64,000 bases of DNA from Aurantiochytrium sp. KH105 (lineage: Eukaryota; Sar; Bigyra; Thraustochytrida; Thraustochytriidae). This document shows, piece after piece, positions 54,501 through 62,711 of this stretch (position 1 is its first letter; every line of letters begins with the position of its first letter). The position numbers and the translations under genes were made by a program. The notes under the pieces are model-generated. The model was not told where the DNA came from. It saw only the letters and a list, made by a program, of their open reading frames with translations, and searched no databases. The stretch covers positions 434,001 to 498,000 of the forward strand of contig BGKB01000028.1 in the NCBI GenBank assembly GCA_003116975.1, in the 5' to 3' direction.

Positions 54501-54909
54501 GCATGCTCTGGTAGGGATCAAGGGAATGGTCGGAGATGGTGTCAACGACGCGCCAAGTCTTGCTGCAGCTGATGTTTCCGTCTCGCTTGGTTGCATTGGC
54601 ACTGCTGTCGCTCTGGAGACGGCTGATGTCGCGCTCATGCAAGATGACCTCAACAGTTTGGTTGCTGCCGTGGACCTTGGTCGCAAATGCTTTCGCATCA
54701 TCGTACAGAATGTCACCTTTTCCATCTTACTCAAGCTCGGGGTGCTTTGCGTTACGCTTACAGTCTACTCTCGCCTCTGGCTCGCGATTCTCGCCGATGT
54801 CGGGGGAATGCTTTTGGTCACTCTCAATGCCATGTCGATCATTTCGAGAAAGAGCACGCTCGCGCAACGCAAAGCGGCGCAGGATACATCTCTCCAATCG
54901 CTAAACTAA
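51541..54909 (+). CDS. P1B-type heavy-metal ATPase (Zn/Cd/Pb exporter class) with His- and Cys-rich N-terminus
   Basis: 1122 residues from ATG 51541. An N-terminal metal-buffer region has a His/Asp/Gly-rich run at about 36-62 and a Cys-rich stretch at 72-165 with several CC pairs. Three HMA-like ferredoxin folds follow (about 179-250, 262-335, 350-417). The second carries LCCASE, like the CCxxE motif of plant zinc pumps; the third lacks cysteines. Membrane helices start near 463. The catalytic machinery is complete: TGES near 635, CPCAL near 738, D782 in DKTGTLT, SHPIALALL near 823, MLTGDN and GDGVNDAPS near 1000. The last two helices contain LLKLG and ILADVGGML, the Lys and DxG signature of P1B-2 pumps. 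It probably exports zinc, cadmium or lead from the cytosol, or into a vacuole. Confidence 0.95.
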   Translation: MSKTKKASASLACAARPLAPEEPSASRGEHEEDEDHDHVHDHDHGHGHNHGHGHDDEHEHSDEDKNDQGSRRCCSSSTRGKSSGKGCKDACCKSTIGDGCHDHSCEIAQKKACVADAGHGPGCCRGDQPCFAKQGFDDGPCCPPGEECCGQPGLGNIISGEDPEEPLLGASSADQGLSTCDIYLQRLCCNGEALMAQRTVLPLAGVRHVRVDVSAKLMTIKYNPQTISPSTIAACLRGKSLRPKIIPAGQTAADVSARATVTSTFAISKLCCASETQTIFKVLEPVEGIEAIRPNVVLKKLVVKHDPSRVSSALICKLLSGGGLGAEILRDGGASVNRDQDADLTASRARAMQLSVKSLDSDADGREIKRMLASLPGVKQVEINLMDKEVKISAESPVTSAEEVCEWLQQRGIEATIASSPVQQPMRGVSGSTHGSIVVPITGSLPEMEQKKPTFYTRMKTLSGYLPHWNVLLAFVCWIVSLCHYAPNLEMIKFVGLGSVALCLPPIAIAAVKRLRHGVLDINMLMSLAVVGAIAIGDYPEAAAVVTLFSLSEWLQSLASSRVRVAMNALLELAPEVALLAEPIAGVGSVGEQVGVEAVPVGARLGVRAGDKFPMDGRLVAGAAETHANESNLTGESRPVRKGPGDEVSAGTINLDTYVEMIVSREHEDSTVARMVRLVEEAASARAPTQQLIEKIARIYTPVTFVVAILLATVPWAVSHEEGRKYSNIALVFLVVACPCALVISTPMAYVCGLAQAAQEGILVRGGAHLETLGRLKTMAMDKTGTLTQGKFEVLDVVVDNGGPFSQAETLALVREAEAQSSHPIALALLRTAASSKSQGGDTSLPWRLVQTDLLPGQGLSARFEAVDAAPEVAQALTLLVGNRTLAAARGWPSKSEDLAAGFAEAEARGHTAIWVGTEEDGPIAFISLGDKVRPESKGAVAALHQRGVEVVMLTGDNEGAARAISEDLGVDKYFAGLRPEDKVARLHALVGIKGMVGDGVNDAPSLAAADVSVSLGCIGTAVALETADVALMQDDLNSLVAAVDLGRKCFRIIVQNVTFSILLKLGVLCVTLTVYSRLWLAILADVGGMLLVTLNAMSIISRKSTLAQRKAAQDTSLQSLN

Positions 54910-55164
54910 CATAAAGTATTCATGAAATTTATTCAAACTTTGACGTGTTACTCGGAGATTCGCCTTCTTACAAAATCAATTATGGGGTTCCCGCGCCATC
55001 ATCGTTTTATGGCATTTCGTCAAAAGGGGAAAGCTTACATTTTCAAAACTTAACTAGGGTCCGAACATCAACTTCCAAGGCGATGATGGTCATCGGACGA
55101 GACCGAGAAGTTTTTGTTGGATGCCATTCTGGCAAGGATCAAGGAATTGGTCTGCATCTCTCCT
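54910..55164. other. Short convergent intergenic region
   Basis: 255 bp, AT-richer than the flanking genes, between the ATPase stop and the CFAP20-like stop; no gene seen. Confidence 0.6.
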
Positions 55165-55791
55165 TCATGGATTGACGATGCGAAGGTGAATGGGCAAGCT
55201 CGCATCGCCGTAATTCTTATCTTGGAAAAAGAGACGCCAAATTCTGCAATTTGCATAGACACGTAACTCTTTGATCGCCTTGTACTTGACACCAAAGGCA
55301 CGGGCGCAAATATCTTCAAAGTCAAGACAGATTCGGTTCCAGCCCTTTGCAAGAACAATCGGAAGACTTGCCGCTTGCCTTTGGGCGCGAACCGTTGACT
55401 GGTGGTTCGAGGCCGACAATTGATAGAATTTGTCGTCAGATCCTTGAAGAACGGCTTCAAGACGGAAATAGCGCTCCATGTTCTTTACGTGCAATACGAG
55501 AAAGCGGAGGTCGATGTCCTCGAGGTGAAAGCCGAGATTTGCGTGTGTTCCCAAGAGCTCCACGACCTGATCATCGACTTCGTCATCGACAATAACATTC
55601 ACTTCCTCCTCTTTGCTGCTCGCGCGTAGCCTTGCGAGGTCACGCTGTGCTACAACGACAGGCGGGTACTCGGTGAGGTCCATTTCACCTTCCATGGGCG
55701 GAAAAATGGTCACCGTATCGGGAAAGCCTGCAATGCTGTCCTCATTGCGCGAGCCAGGTCGACTCGCACGCGATGTGCTTCGAGACGCCAT
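55165..55791 (-). CDS. CFAP20-domain (DUF667) protein, ciliary-type
   Basis: 208 residues from ATG 55791; the longer frame opens at a GTG. The C-terminal half (about 95-205) matches the CFAP20/Bug22 fold: LPIVLAKGWNRICLDFED, RAFGVKYK, ELRVYANCRIWRLFFQDKNY and a short proline-ending tail. CFAP20 family members are inner-junction proteins of ciliary doublet microtubules or related paralogues. The N-terminal 90 residues are Ser/Arg- and Glu/Asp-rich and not part of canonical CFAP20, and the core is divergent, so this looks like a paralogue (compare CFAP20DC) rather than CFAP20 itself. Its presence fits an organism with flagellate zoospores. Confidence 0.82.
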   Translation of the reverse strand: MASRSTSRASRPGSRNEDSIAGFPDTVTIFPPMEGEMDLTEYPPVVVAQRDLARLRASSKEEEVNVIVDDEVDDQVVELLGTHANLGFHLEDIDLRFLVLHVKNMERYFRLEAVLQGSDDKFYQLSASNHQSTVRAQRQAASLPIVLAKGWNRICLDFEDICARAFGVKYKAIKELRVYANCRIWRLFFQDKNYGDASLPIHLRIVNP

Positions 55792-56278
55792 CCTTTTCCG
55801 AACGCACTGCACTGCAAAGCGCACTGCGTCGAGAGAGAGAGAGGGAGAAAGAGACACGAAGCGCGAGAGTTGAAAGATGTGTTATGCACAGCAGCAGGGC
55901 GGCAGAACGCGAGGGTGCGGCCGCTTCGACAATTTGGTAAAGCCGGAGCATGTAAATAAATCAAACCAAAAATGTCTTGGCCTAATCTCTGTTCCAAAAA
56001 AAAGGCAAACTCCCTCACTATTGAAGGACTCAAGCAGGCGAGCTCAGCTAGCTCAACTAATACTTGTCGCAACGGTTCGATTTGCGCAACCCAAGATTAA
56101 AGCTTCCCCCTATTTTTAAGAGGGGGGGGTTGCGGGCTCACTCGCTCGCAAATGACTGCGAATAGCCGGCCATGAACATGAACATGTGACAGCGAATGAA
56201 TGGAAGCGAGGAAGATAGGTAGTCTCGAGGGTCTCTCTGCTCGCCCTAATTCTATCTAAAAAATTGGAATTATTGTAG

Positions 56279-56306
56279 CCGTTTCCCGTAACGGTTCCTA
56301 CCGTTT
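56279..56306. promoter_or_regulatory. Cluster of three AACGG-type (MYB/MSA-like) cores
   Basis: CCGTTT (56279-56284), TAACGG (56289-56294) and CCGTTT (56301-56306) in alternating orientation within 28 bp. Similar to plant M-phase or MYB sites; function inferred only. Confidence 0.35.
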
Positions 56307-56554
56307 CAAGCTATGCGACGCTATACATGCACATCACTGCGACATTTCGTCGCTCACCTGTGGCTCGCGGACTACGAGACCCCCGCCAGCACGCCAACCC
56401 GCGAGCGCGCCAGTCAGCTAAGCTCGCGGCGCACTCGCACGGCAGCTCGCGCCAAGGTCTGCGGTTGCGCGTCCCGAGGCGCGGGTCGTGTCGGTCGTCT
56501 GACCCGGGAGCCCTCGCGAGCGTGCGCGCTCCTGCGCGTCGGTGCGGCGCGTCT

Positions 56555-56590
56555 GGAAAGAAAGAAAGAAAGAAAGAAAGAAAGGAAAGG
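56555..56590 (+). repeat. GAAA tetranucleotide microsatellite
   Basis: A near-perfect (GAAA)n run immediately upstream of the KCTD start codon; it is also open in the gene's frame, which explains a spurious Lys/Glu-rich N-terminal extension. Confidence 0.9.
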
Positions 56591-56610
56591 AAGATAGAGC
56601 AGTGGCCGCC

Positions 56611-57294
56611 ATGGAGGCGGACCTCGCCAGGCCCAGACCCAGGCGGCGCGGCGAGGTGGTCGAGCTCAACGTGGGCGGCGAGGTATATGCGACGACGCGT
56701 CACACGCTGACACAATGTCCGGACTCGATGCTCGGGAGCATGTTTGCGCCGAGGAATGAAGCCATGCTGGCGCGCGACGCCCATGGGAGGATCTTTATCG
56801 ACCGCGACGGCAAGCTCTTTCGCTATGTGCTCAGCTTTCTCCGGGACGGACGACTTTGCGTTGGCGATGCTTTTGGCCAATTTGACGCGCTTCTGCTTGA
56901 AGCCGAATTCTTTGCTCTCGAGGGTCTCAAAGAGGAGATTTGTGCACTTCGAGCCTCTCACGAGCGCGCCATGCACGAAAAGGAGGAACGGGCCCAGCGA
57001 GCGCTCACGACTGCACTTACGCGGGCGCTTGTGAAATCCACGCATCAGCCAAGGAGCGCGTCCATTGCCTCGACAACTCCCTCGTCACCATCGCGGCCAC
57101 AGATTGGAAGAGCAGCGGGGTCTTTGGAGAATTCGCCATCACGAAATTTGGCAAGTCGTCGGCGTCGAAGACGGACCATCAGTTTGGAGAGTGAACAGTC
57201 CGAGGACTCTACATACTCCGATATTAGCTCTGAGGCACCAATGGACTCGATTCGATTCGACGAGGCCTTATTTGACATCGTTCCCGATTTTTGA
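56611..57294 (+). CDS. KCTD-type BTB/T1 domain protein
   Basis: 227 residues from ATG 56611, which sits in a strong context (GCCGCCATGG); I reject the upstream in-frame part because it is microsatellite translation. The T1/BTB domain spans about 14-110: VVELNVGGEVYATTRHTL, DSMLGSMF, GRIFIDRDGKLFRYVLSFL, LLEAEFFALEGL. This is the K+-channel tetramerisation fold, here without channel helices, as in KCTD proteins, which often act as cullin-3 adaptors in ubiquitin ligases. A short coiled coil (about 112-140) and a Ser/Arg-rich tail with an acidic end follow. The partner and substrate cannot be told from sequence. Confidence 0.9.
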   Translation: MEADLARPRPRRRGEVVELNVGGEVYATTRHTLTQCPDSMLGSMFAPRNEAMLARDAHGRIFIDRDGKLFRYVLSFLRDGRLCVGDAFGQFDALLLEAEFFALEGLKEEICALRASHERAMHEKEERAQRALTTALTRALVKSTHQPRSASIASTTPSSPSRPQIGRAAGSLENSPSRNLASRRRRRRTISLESEQSEDSTYSDISSEAPMDSIRFDEALFDIVPDF

Positions 57295-58267
57295 CCTTTT
57301 TTGACCTTTCGTTTTCCCAGCAAGCTTGCACTGCCAAAATCTTTCTTGTTCCATTGGCTCGCTCAACTGGTTGCAAGTGTACCAGTATGCTACCTCTTCC
57401 TGCATTGATTGCACTACATTGCACTGGCACGTGAGTATGAAGCAGATCCAAGTTGACCCGTCCAGTCACAGAGCTAACTCATGTGAAGCTTTCTCATTCT
57501 TTTTACTCATTTCTTGGCTTTCCGAGAAAGTGAAAAAATCTCGTTTTGCAACGAGTCGACCTGGGCATTAAGACCTATACCTACCAAGGCCTGTAGGCCC
57601 ACTCCGGCCTTTTACTCTAGCCTTTCACAAAAAAAAACTCAGAAAAAGCGAGCTTTCAGCTGCGTCACATGCCGACTCGTCGTAATCGCATTTCGGCAGC
57701 GGGTTCTCCCGTGACGACTCCCTTCGTGCATCCATCCTCGCGTGTGGTACAGATTGAACAACGACTTCAATCTTCGAAGTTTTCTCTTTGCGTCACCGAG
57801 TCGCCGGCCACCCACGTCATTTCTATTCTCTGACAGTAACTCGCGTCGCTGGCGTGTGCGTGCTTGTCACCGCTGCACAGGCACGCCAGCCACCTGCAAT
57901 ACGTCCAAGACTAGACGCAGGCAATCTGCTGCTGGCTGCTGTAGGCTGCAGGTTGCAGGCTGCAGGCGAAGGCGATGCCCGCTCGATCTCCCGCGGCCTC
58001 ATCTTTGGTTAGGGTTCTCGCTCGCCTGGCCAGGTGCGATCGATGCCCGTCCACGCCTCGGAGCAGCAGCTGCTTCGATGTCCGAGTCGGCAGAGAGAGT
58101 TGAACTAGGCTAGATGACAGTGGAAGGAGAGTTCCGCAAGTCGGCTTTTCCAGGCAGACACAACAGGAAGTTGAAAGAAAGGGCTCCGGCAAACCCGCTT
58201 GGGCGCGAGCACGCATACCTTTACCCCGGCGTCGGCGACGGACGGTCGGTACTCGCGCGGAGCGAAG
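57295..58267. other. Intergenic region between KCTD and RING genes
   Basis: 973 bp between two rightward genes. It contains AGGCCTGTAGGCC near 57587, an A-run near 57628 and a GCTGCAGG-type short tandem near 57940-57970. No gene or RNA recognised; open frames are short and unpatterned. Confidence 0.55.
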
Positions 58268-58645
58268 ATGCCGCAGAAGAAGGATCGCAACAGGAGCAGC
58301 GGCAGCCTGCTGCCGGTGGTGGCAGGCGTACTCGCCGGCGCCGCCGTGGTGGCGGCCTCGTTCTTCGCGGCGGACATGGTAGAGGAAGGCGCCGCCAAGG
58401 AGAAGAGCAAGAAGCGCAAGGAGGAGGACGAGGAGGTGGACGCCGAGAGCGATGACGGCGAGAGCGACAAGAGCAAGATCATGGACACCGTCTGTCCCAT
58501 TTGCTTCTACAACTATGACGATAAAAAACACGCCGCCATGGCCTTCAACTGCGGCCACACTGCTTGCAGAGCCTGCAGCGAGATCGATACGTGCTACGCG
58601 TGCCGCAAGCCAGTGACCCAACGACTCCGCCTTTATCTCAACTAA
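58268..58645 (+). CDS. Small membrane-anchored RING finger protein
   Basis: 125 residues from ATG 58268; the open frame extends upstream to a TTG. One hydrophobic helix (about 13-34, LLPVVAGVLAGAAVVAASFF) precedes a charged Lys/Glu/Asp linker and a compact C3HC4 RING: C76-C79, C95-H97, C100-C103, C109-C112. The closing MAFNCGHTACRAC and CRKPVTQRLRLY resemble the RING of RGLG/copine-type plant ligases. Expected to be a membrane-tethered E3 ubiquitin ligase; which membrane is unknown. The minimal design (one helix plus RING) leaves little room for a substrate domain, so it may work with a partner. Confidence 0.88.
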   Translation: MPQKKDRNRSSGSLLPVVAGVLAGAAVVAASFFAADMVEEGAAKEKSKKRKEEDEEVDAESDDGESDKSKIMDTVCPICFYNYDDKKHAAMAFNCGHTACRACSEIDTCYACRKPVTQRLRLYLN

Positions 58646-59153
58646 GTTGCCGCCACTCTTGCGTACTGCAGAGGCAACGCATATGTCACGGTCTATAAAC
58701 TAATCGCCATGACTCTTGCGTGTGCTCTGCAGCGGCAACGCACCTGTCGCGGTCTTATAAGCTAATTGTATTGTTTTGTTCTTTTATCTGTAAAGAACGC
58801 GTCGCATTTGCAGGATCGTAAAAAAAAATAGAGATCTTTGCGCGGTCTTACCAAAGAAGAAGAAACATAGGAAAGTTGTAGGTTCTTGCAAGAAATGACG
58901 CAGAAACGAATATGTGATTGCTGTGGTCTTTTGCATCAGTTCCCTCTTTGACCTGATTCGAAACGTTGGTTTTCCTGCATTTCTTTCTCGCTCACACGCA
59001 CGCTCGCACGCACGCACGCGCCCATGCATGCGCACGCCAACAAATTTGGTCTGACGGAGAGCATAAAATGAGCATGACGCACAAAATTCAATAGATGGTT
59101 TCCTTGATGGTTTTTGATCATTCTGCTCGCGTGTCTTTTTGTGCACGCTTTCA
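58646..59153. other. Convergent 3' intergenic region with duplicated element
   Basis: 508 bp between convergent stops, containing the 54/62-bp direct duplication at 58651-58766 and a CACG/CGCA run at about 58995-59021. No gene seen. Confidence 0.6.
58651..58766. repeat. Imperfect direct duplication just after the RING stop
   Basis: Copy 1 (58651-58704) and copy 2 (58705-58766) share ACTCTTGCGT, CTGCAG(A/C)GGCAACGCA, TGTC(A/G)CGGTCT and TATAA(A/G)CTAAT in the same order, with small insertions in copy 2. They start 6 bp after the RING stop and are probably in the 3' UTR. Confidence 0.8.
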
Positions 59154-61247
59154 CTACCTTCCCGTAAAGTCAAAGAGTGGATCTGCAGGCTTTTTCTTGG
59201 GTTTTTTCTTCTTGGTTTGCTTGGCAGCCTGCGAACGTGTCCCAATCATCACTCCTGACTTGATCTGGTTCGAGCCTCGAAGCGCATCCCATTGGGCCGT
59301 TGCGCTCGTGGCACCTCGTGCGCCACCCAGCGCAGCGGACCCCATCGGTAGCGAGGGAAAGTCCTCGCCGGCGCCCCCGACCCGACGTTGTTGCGTTTGA
59401 CCCTTTGGACGCGCCCACTGTGCACCATCGGCCTGCGGATGCACGCCATACGGAGTGCGTCGTTCTGCAAAGTCCCTGTTCACCGGCGAAGGAGCAGGCC
59501 TCGGCACCTGCGCAGGCGCATGCGCTGGTGCTGGCATGGGTGCCGCAGCAGGTCTGCTTCCTTGCTGCGTACTGAGCCGCATTGTCTCGCGCATCTCTTG
59601 CTCGGCCGACATGACGACAGGACGCGGGGCTTCAGCCATCTTCTTTCCCTTGCCCTTTTTCTTCTTCTGACCCTGCTTGGTCTGCACAACCGGGTTCAAA
59701 CTCGAGTACGGAAGCTGGACAGCGTTGGAAAAGTCTTGGCCAGGACGAAGAGCGTGGATCGAATTCGACGAAGACCCGGCGCTAGGGCCGAGAGAGGGAA
59801 ATTGGGACGCGTCGTTCAGCACGCTTGATGAGTTCATGTTAGCGCCTAGCGCCGCATGATACTGCGAGCCACCACCACGCGCGCCTCGACCGGCGCCGCT
59901 TGCACCTGTGCTACTGTCATCTGCCTGGAGTGTCGGAAAGGCAGAGTCGTCAAAACTTGGGGCCGCTAGAGGCTGCTGATTCGTCATTGACGGGTGACCC
60001 ACATGGCCAGGCATGTACTGAAAGCTAAAGGAGTCAATGTTGGACGAGGAGGCACCGGTCCCATCCCCTCGCCGGGTGCCCTCACCGCCTCGCAAGCCAA
60101 AGTCGAATTGTACCGGAACGGTGCGATCGACGCGCACGTGCGGATGGTTCTTAACAATGTGTCCGCGTAGCTCCAGCTCAGATGCGTAGACGTTGAATTT
60201 TGCCTCGATGCACTCGGGTTCGGTACAGACAAAGTGATCCTTGACAAAGTGCTTGTACAAGTTGTCGTAGTTGCGGTAGTACTCATAGGGCTTGCCCTCG
60301 CGCTGGCAAATGTGACAGCTTTCGTGCTTTTCTTTCAAGTGAGCATAAAGGCCGTCCTTGTTGTACCAGCGCGACTTACAAAAGCGACACATCGGATGAC
60401 CGCGGAAAGCCGTGTCTGGCTCGCCTTCGGCGCAGTGTCGGTCGAGCTCAGGTTTTGTGTAGAGCTTTTGCTCCATGGGAAAGACGCCTCGGGACTCCCA
60501 GCAGAGCTTGCACAGGTGCAAGCTATGCATCTCTTGCAGGTGGGCTTTGAGCTTTCCGACCGTGGCAAATGGTCCCGGGTTCACGCAGCCCTCCACGGAA
60601 CATCGAAGCTCGCGGAGCGATTCAATTTCGCGCAAATGATCAATGCCGCCATAGAGTTCCTCAAAGAACATGCCCGTTGTACTGTCAAAGGCTAGGCCGG
60701 GACCGGCCACATCGCCCCATGTTTGAAATTCCTCATAGCGCTTTGAAAGATTTGTTGTCACAAAGACGCGCTCGAGGTCGTGTTTGCACAGCACGCAGCG
60801 ACGATCATTGTGAATGAGTCGCATCCGTGTCGTGCACAATGCGCAGCACACAGGATGATTGCATTCGCCCACGCTAACATACCTCATGGGCTCCACGCAC
60901 ACGAGACACGTCGTCTCTTCCTCGTCATCGTCTGAATCTGTTGCGGCATGATTGCTGGAACTTTTTCCATCCTCTCCGCTTTTCGCTGCGGCTTGCAGAC
61001 GTCGTTGCTCTTCGCGCTGTTTTTCCAGGAGCGCAAACTGCTCTTCGCGAGAGCGCGGTGCGTCCGAGTCCTTCGTGCCCACGGGTCTTCCTCTGCCGAA
61101 CCCTCGAGCAGTGCCGTTCCCTTGGGGGGTACGACCTCGGCCTCCTCGGCCTCGTCCTCCTCCTCCTCCTCCGCCGCCGCCGCCGCCACGACCTCCGCCG
61201 AGCTGGGGTTTGCGTCCTCCGCGTCGCTGCTCGCTGTTGTTCTGCAT
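59154..61247 (-). CDS. ZNF598: ZNF598/Hel2-type RING and C2H2 E3 ubiquitin ligase
   Basis: 697 residues from ATG 61247; the frame opens upstream at a GTG. After an Arg/Gly-rich (RGG-like) N-terminus comes a RING at about 109-159 (CLVCVEPMRYVSVGECNHPV, CVLCKHDLERVF). A Hel2-type series of C2H2 fingers follows over about 190-335 (CSVEGC, HLCKLCWESRGVF, MCRFCKSRWYNKDGLYAHL, CTEPECIEAKFNVY). Finger order and wording match ZNF598/Hel2, the ligase that ubiquitinates small-subunit ribosomal proteins on collided ribosomes and starts ribosome-associated quality control. The C-terminal half is disordered, Gln/Pro/Ser-rich, with a Lys cluster (GQKKKKGKGKK). It acts in the cytoplasm on ribosomes. Confidence 0.95.
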   Translation of the reverse strand: MQNNSEQRRGGRKPQLGGGRGGGGGGGGGGGRGRGGRGRTPQGNGTARGFGRGRPVGTKDSDAPRSREEQFALLEKQREEQRRLQAAAKSGEDGKSSSNHAATDSDDDEEETTCLVCVEPMRYVSVGECNHPVCCALCTTRMRLIHNDRRCVLCKHDLERVFVTTNLSKRYEEFQTWGDVAGPGLAFDSTTGMFFEELYGGIDHLREIESLRELRCSVEGCVNPGPFATVGKLKAHLQEMHSLHLCKLCWESRGVFPMEQKLYTKPELDRHCAEGEPDTAFRGHPMCRFCKSRWYNKDGLYAHLKEKHESCHICQREGKPYEYYRNYDNLYKHFVKDHFVCTEPECIEAKFNVYASELELRGHIVKNHPHVRVDRTVPVQFDFGLRGGEGTRRGDGTGASSSNIDSFSFQYMPGHVGHPSMTNQQPLAAPSFDDSAFPTLQADDSSTGASGAGRGARGGGSQYHAALGANMNSSSVLNDASQFPSLGPSAGSSSNSIHALRPGQDFSNAVQLPYSSLNPVVQTKQGQKKKKGKGKKMAEAPRPVVMSAEQEMRETMRLSTQQGSRPAAAPMPAPAHAPAQVPRPAPSPVNRDFAERRTPYGVHPQADGAQWARPKGQTQQRRVGGAGEDFPSLPMGSAALGGARGATSATAQWDALRGSNQIKSGVMIGTRSQAAKQTKKKKPKKKPADPLFDFTGR

Positions 61248-61865
61248 CTTGGGCTTGTCTCGCTGCTCGACGACCACTAGCCTAGCCTCGTCGTGGCCTC
61301 AGCGCCTCAAAGACACAGACGAAAGGATTGACAGCTCAGATCGCCACGACTCGCCTTCGCGCGCGTCCGCGTCCGCGTCCGCTTCCGCGTCCACGCCCAC
61401 GCCCACGCCCACGCCCGCCTGCCCGCCGTGTCTCCGCGCCAAGAAGCACGCGCTCGCCCGACCTGCGCGACGCTTCAAATCGATTCTGCGCCGCCGCATC
61501 GGCAGTGGCTTTGGCCACGCGGAACCGATGAGGAACGAGCCAAGAACGACCGCACCTTCATGGCCGAGGGATCCACGATCGCGATGGCGGGCGGCTCCGC
61601 AGGCAGGCAGGCACGCGGGAGAGAGGCGCTTGCTCGTTGCTACTGCTGCTGGCTGGCAGCTGCGCGGCAGGCGCTGGCTTTGGGCAGACGGACACACGAG
61701 CATCGGCGAGCGGCGCGTGCAAAGGGCTTTTTGCGAATGCCATACGGCGTCTTTGGAACGGATTGACGGAACTAATGTAAAGCAAAGCTTTCTCGTATAC
61801 TGGCTTGGAGCAAGCACATCTTCTAGACCTCCGAAGACAAGACCACGCTCGAGCGTGGCACAGGG
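61248..61865. promoter_or_regulatory. Divergent intergenic region (ZNF598 / ChrR-like)
   Basis: 618 bp between divergent ATGs. It contains hexamer repeats GCGTCC (61363-61392) and CACGCC (61393-61415), open in several frames, which create artefactual Arg/Pro/Ser-rich reading frames. No gene recognised. Confidence 0.6.
61363..61415. repeat. Hexanucleotide repeats GCGTCC / CACGCC
   Basis: Two abutting, slightly imperfect hexamer runs, very GC-rich, in the shared ZNF598/ChrR upstream region. Confidence 0.8.
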
Positions 61866-62711
61866 ATGCGAGTGGCCTTTGCGTTGCCCGTATCGCGAGC
61901 AGCGAGGGTGGCGAGAGCCAAGACGGCTTTGCAGAAAACCATGTCGTCGTCGTCGTCGCCGTCCTCATCGTCGCCCCTGAGCACTTCGGAGTTTATCCGC
62001 CGGAGGTCGGCGTCCATGGCGTGGGAGGCGAGCCCGAGCGCTACCGTGGAGCGCAAACGCCTCGAGCTCGATGGGCCCAAGGAGGCGGGCAGGGTCACTT
62101 CAGTCGTTCGCTACCTTGCGAACTCGGACTTTAATGAGCATCCACACCCCGACGGAGAGGAGATTCTCGTCGTTGATGGCGTCTTTTCCGATGACTCGGG
62201 GGACTTCCCGCGCGGCACGTACATTTTGAACCCTGAAGGATATTCACATGCGCCCCGATCCAAAGATGGATGTGTTCTTTTTGTCAAGCTACGCCAGTAC
62301 CCGGGCTTGAATCGGAGACAGATTCGGATCAATTCGTACGACCCCGAAACGTGGCAATCCGCGCCCGATCCGTCACTCAGTGCCCAGGGCAGTGTACGGC
62401 AATGCCCACTCTATCGTCCTTTGCCAGGCGACACATCTCAAGAGACCATGGACCTCTTGGAGCTCGAGGAAGGTGCAAGTCTCACGATTCCTGTCCAGCC
62501 TGCTGGTCTTGAGCTCTTCGTTCTGCCTGGCGCTGCAACGACAGCGGGTTCTTCGAATCCTGTTCTTACAGCATCAGGGCTCGATCCATTCCTCGAAGGC
62601 GACTGGCTCAAGATGTTGGGGACCAAGACTCCCTTGTCTCTTCGCGCCATGACTCGCGTCAAGCTATATGTAAAAGCGAACCATCTTGGCAGCGTAGCAC
62701 CTTCAGGCTGA
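61866..62711 (+). CDS. ChrR-like cupin protein with putative organelle presequence
   Basis: 281 residues from ATG 61866. Residues 1-50 are rich in Arg, Ala and Ser with almost no acids (RAARVARAKTALQK), as in mitochondrial targeting peptides. The rest is a ChrR-type double cupin: MAWEASPSATVERKRL, GRVTSVVRY, then the metal motif EHPHPDGEEILVVDGVF with H92, H94, E98 and H128 (GYSHAP). A second cupin half (about 165-275) follows with weaker motifs. In bacteria this fold occurs in anti-sigma factor ChrR and in stand-alone cupins; no anti-sigma zinc domain is present here, so it is the stand-alone type. It probably binds a divalent metal; substrate unknown. The close bacterial-style wording suggests acquisition by lateral transfer. 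Confidence 0.85.
   Translation: MRVAFALPVSRAARVARAKTALQKTMSSSSSPSSSSPLSTSEFIRRRSASMAWEASPSATVERKRLELDGPKEAGRVTSVVRYLANSDFNEHPHPDGEEILVVDGVFSDDSGDFPRGTYILNPEGYSHAPRSKDGCVLFVKLRQYPGLNRRQIRINSYDPETWQSAPDPSLSAQGSVRQCPLYRPLPGDTSQETMDLLELEEGASLTIPVQPAGLELFVLPGAATTAGSSNPVLTASGLDPFLEGDWLKMLGTKTPLSLRAMTRVKLYVKANHLGSVAPSG

Larger units (their letters stand above)
55792..56610. promoter_or_regulatory. Divergent intergenic region (CFAP20-like / KCTD) with MYB-like sites
   Basis: 819 bp between divergent ATGs. It holds a GA/CT-rich stretch next to the CFAP20-like start, a poly-G run near 56122, three AACGG/CCGTT cores at 56279-56306 and a GAAA microsatellite (56555-56590) ending 20 bp before the KCTD ATG. 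Confidence 0.6.
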
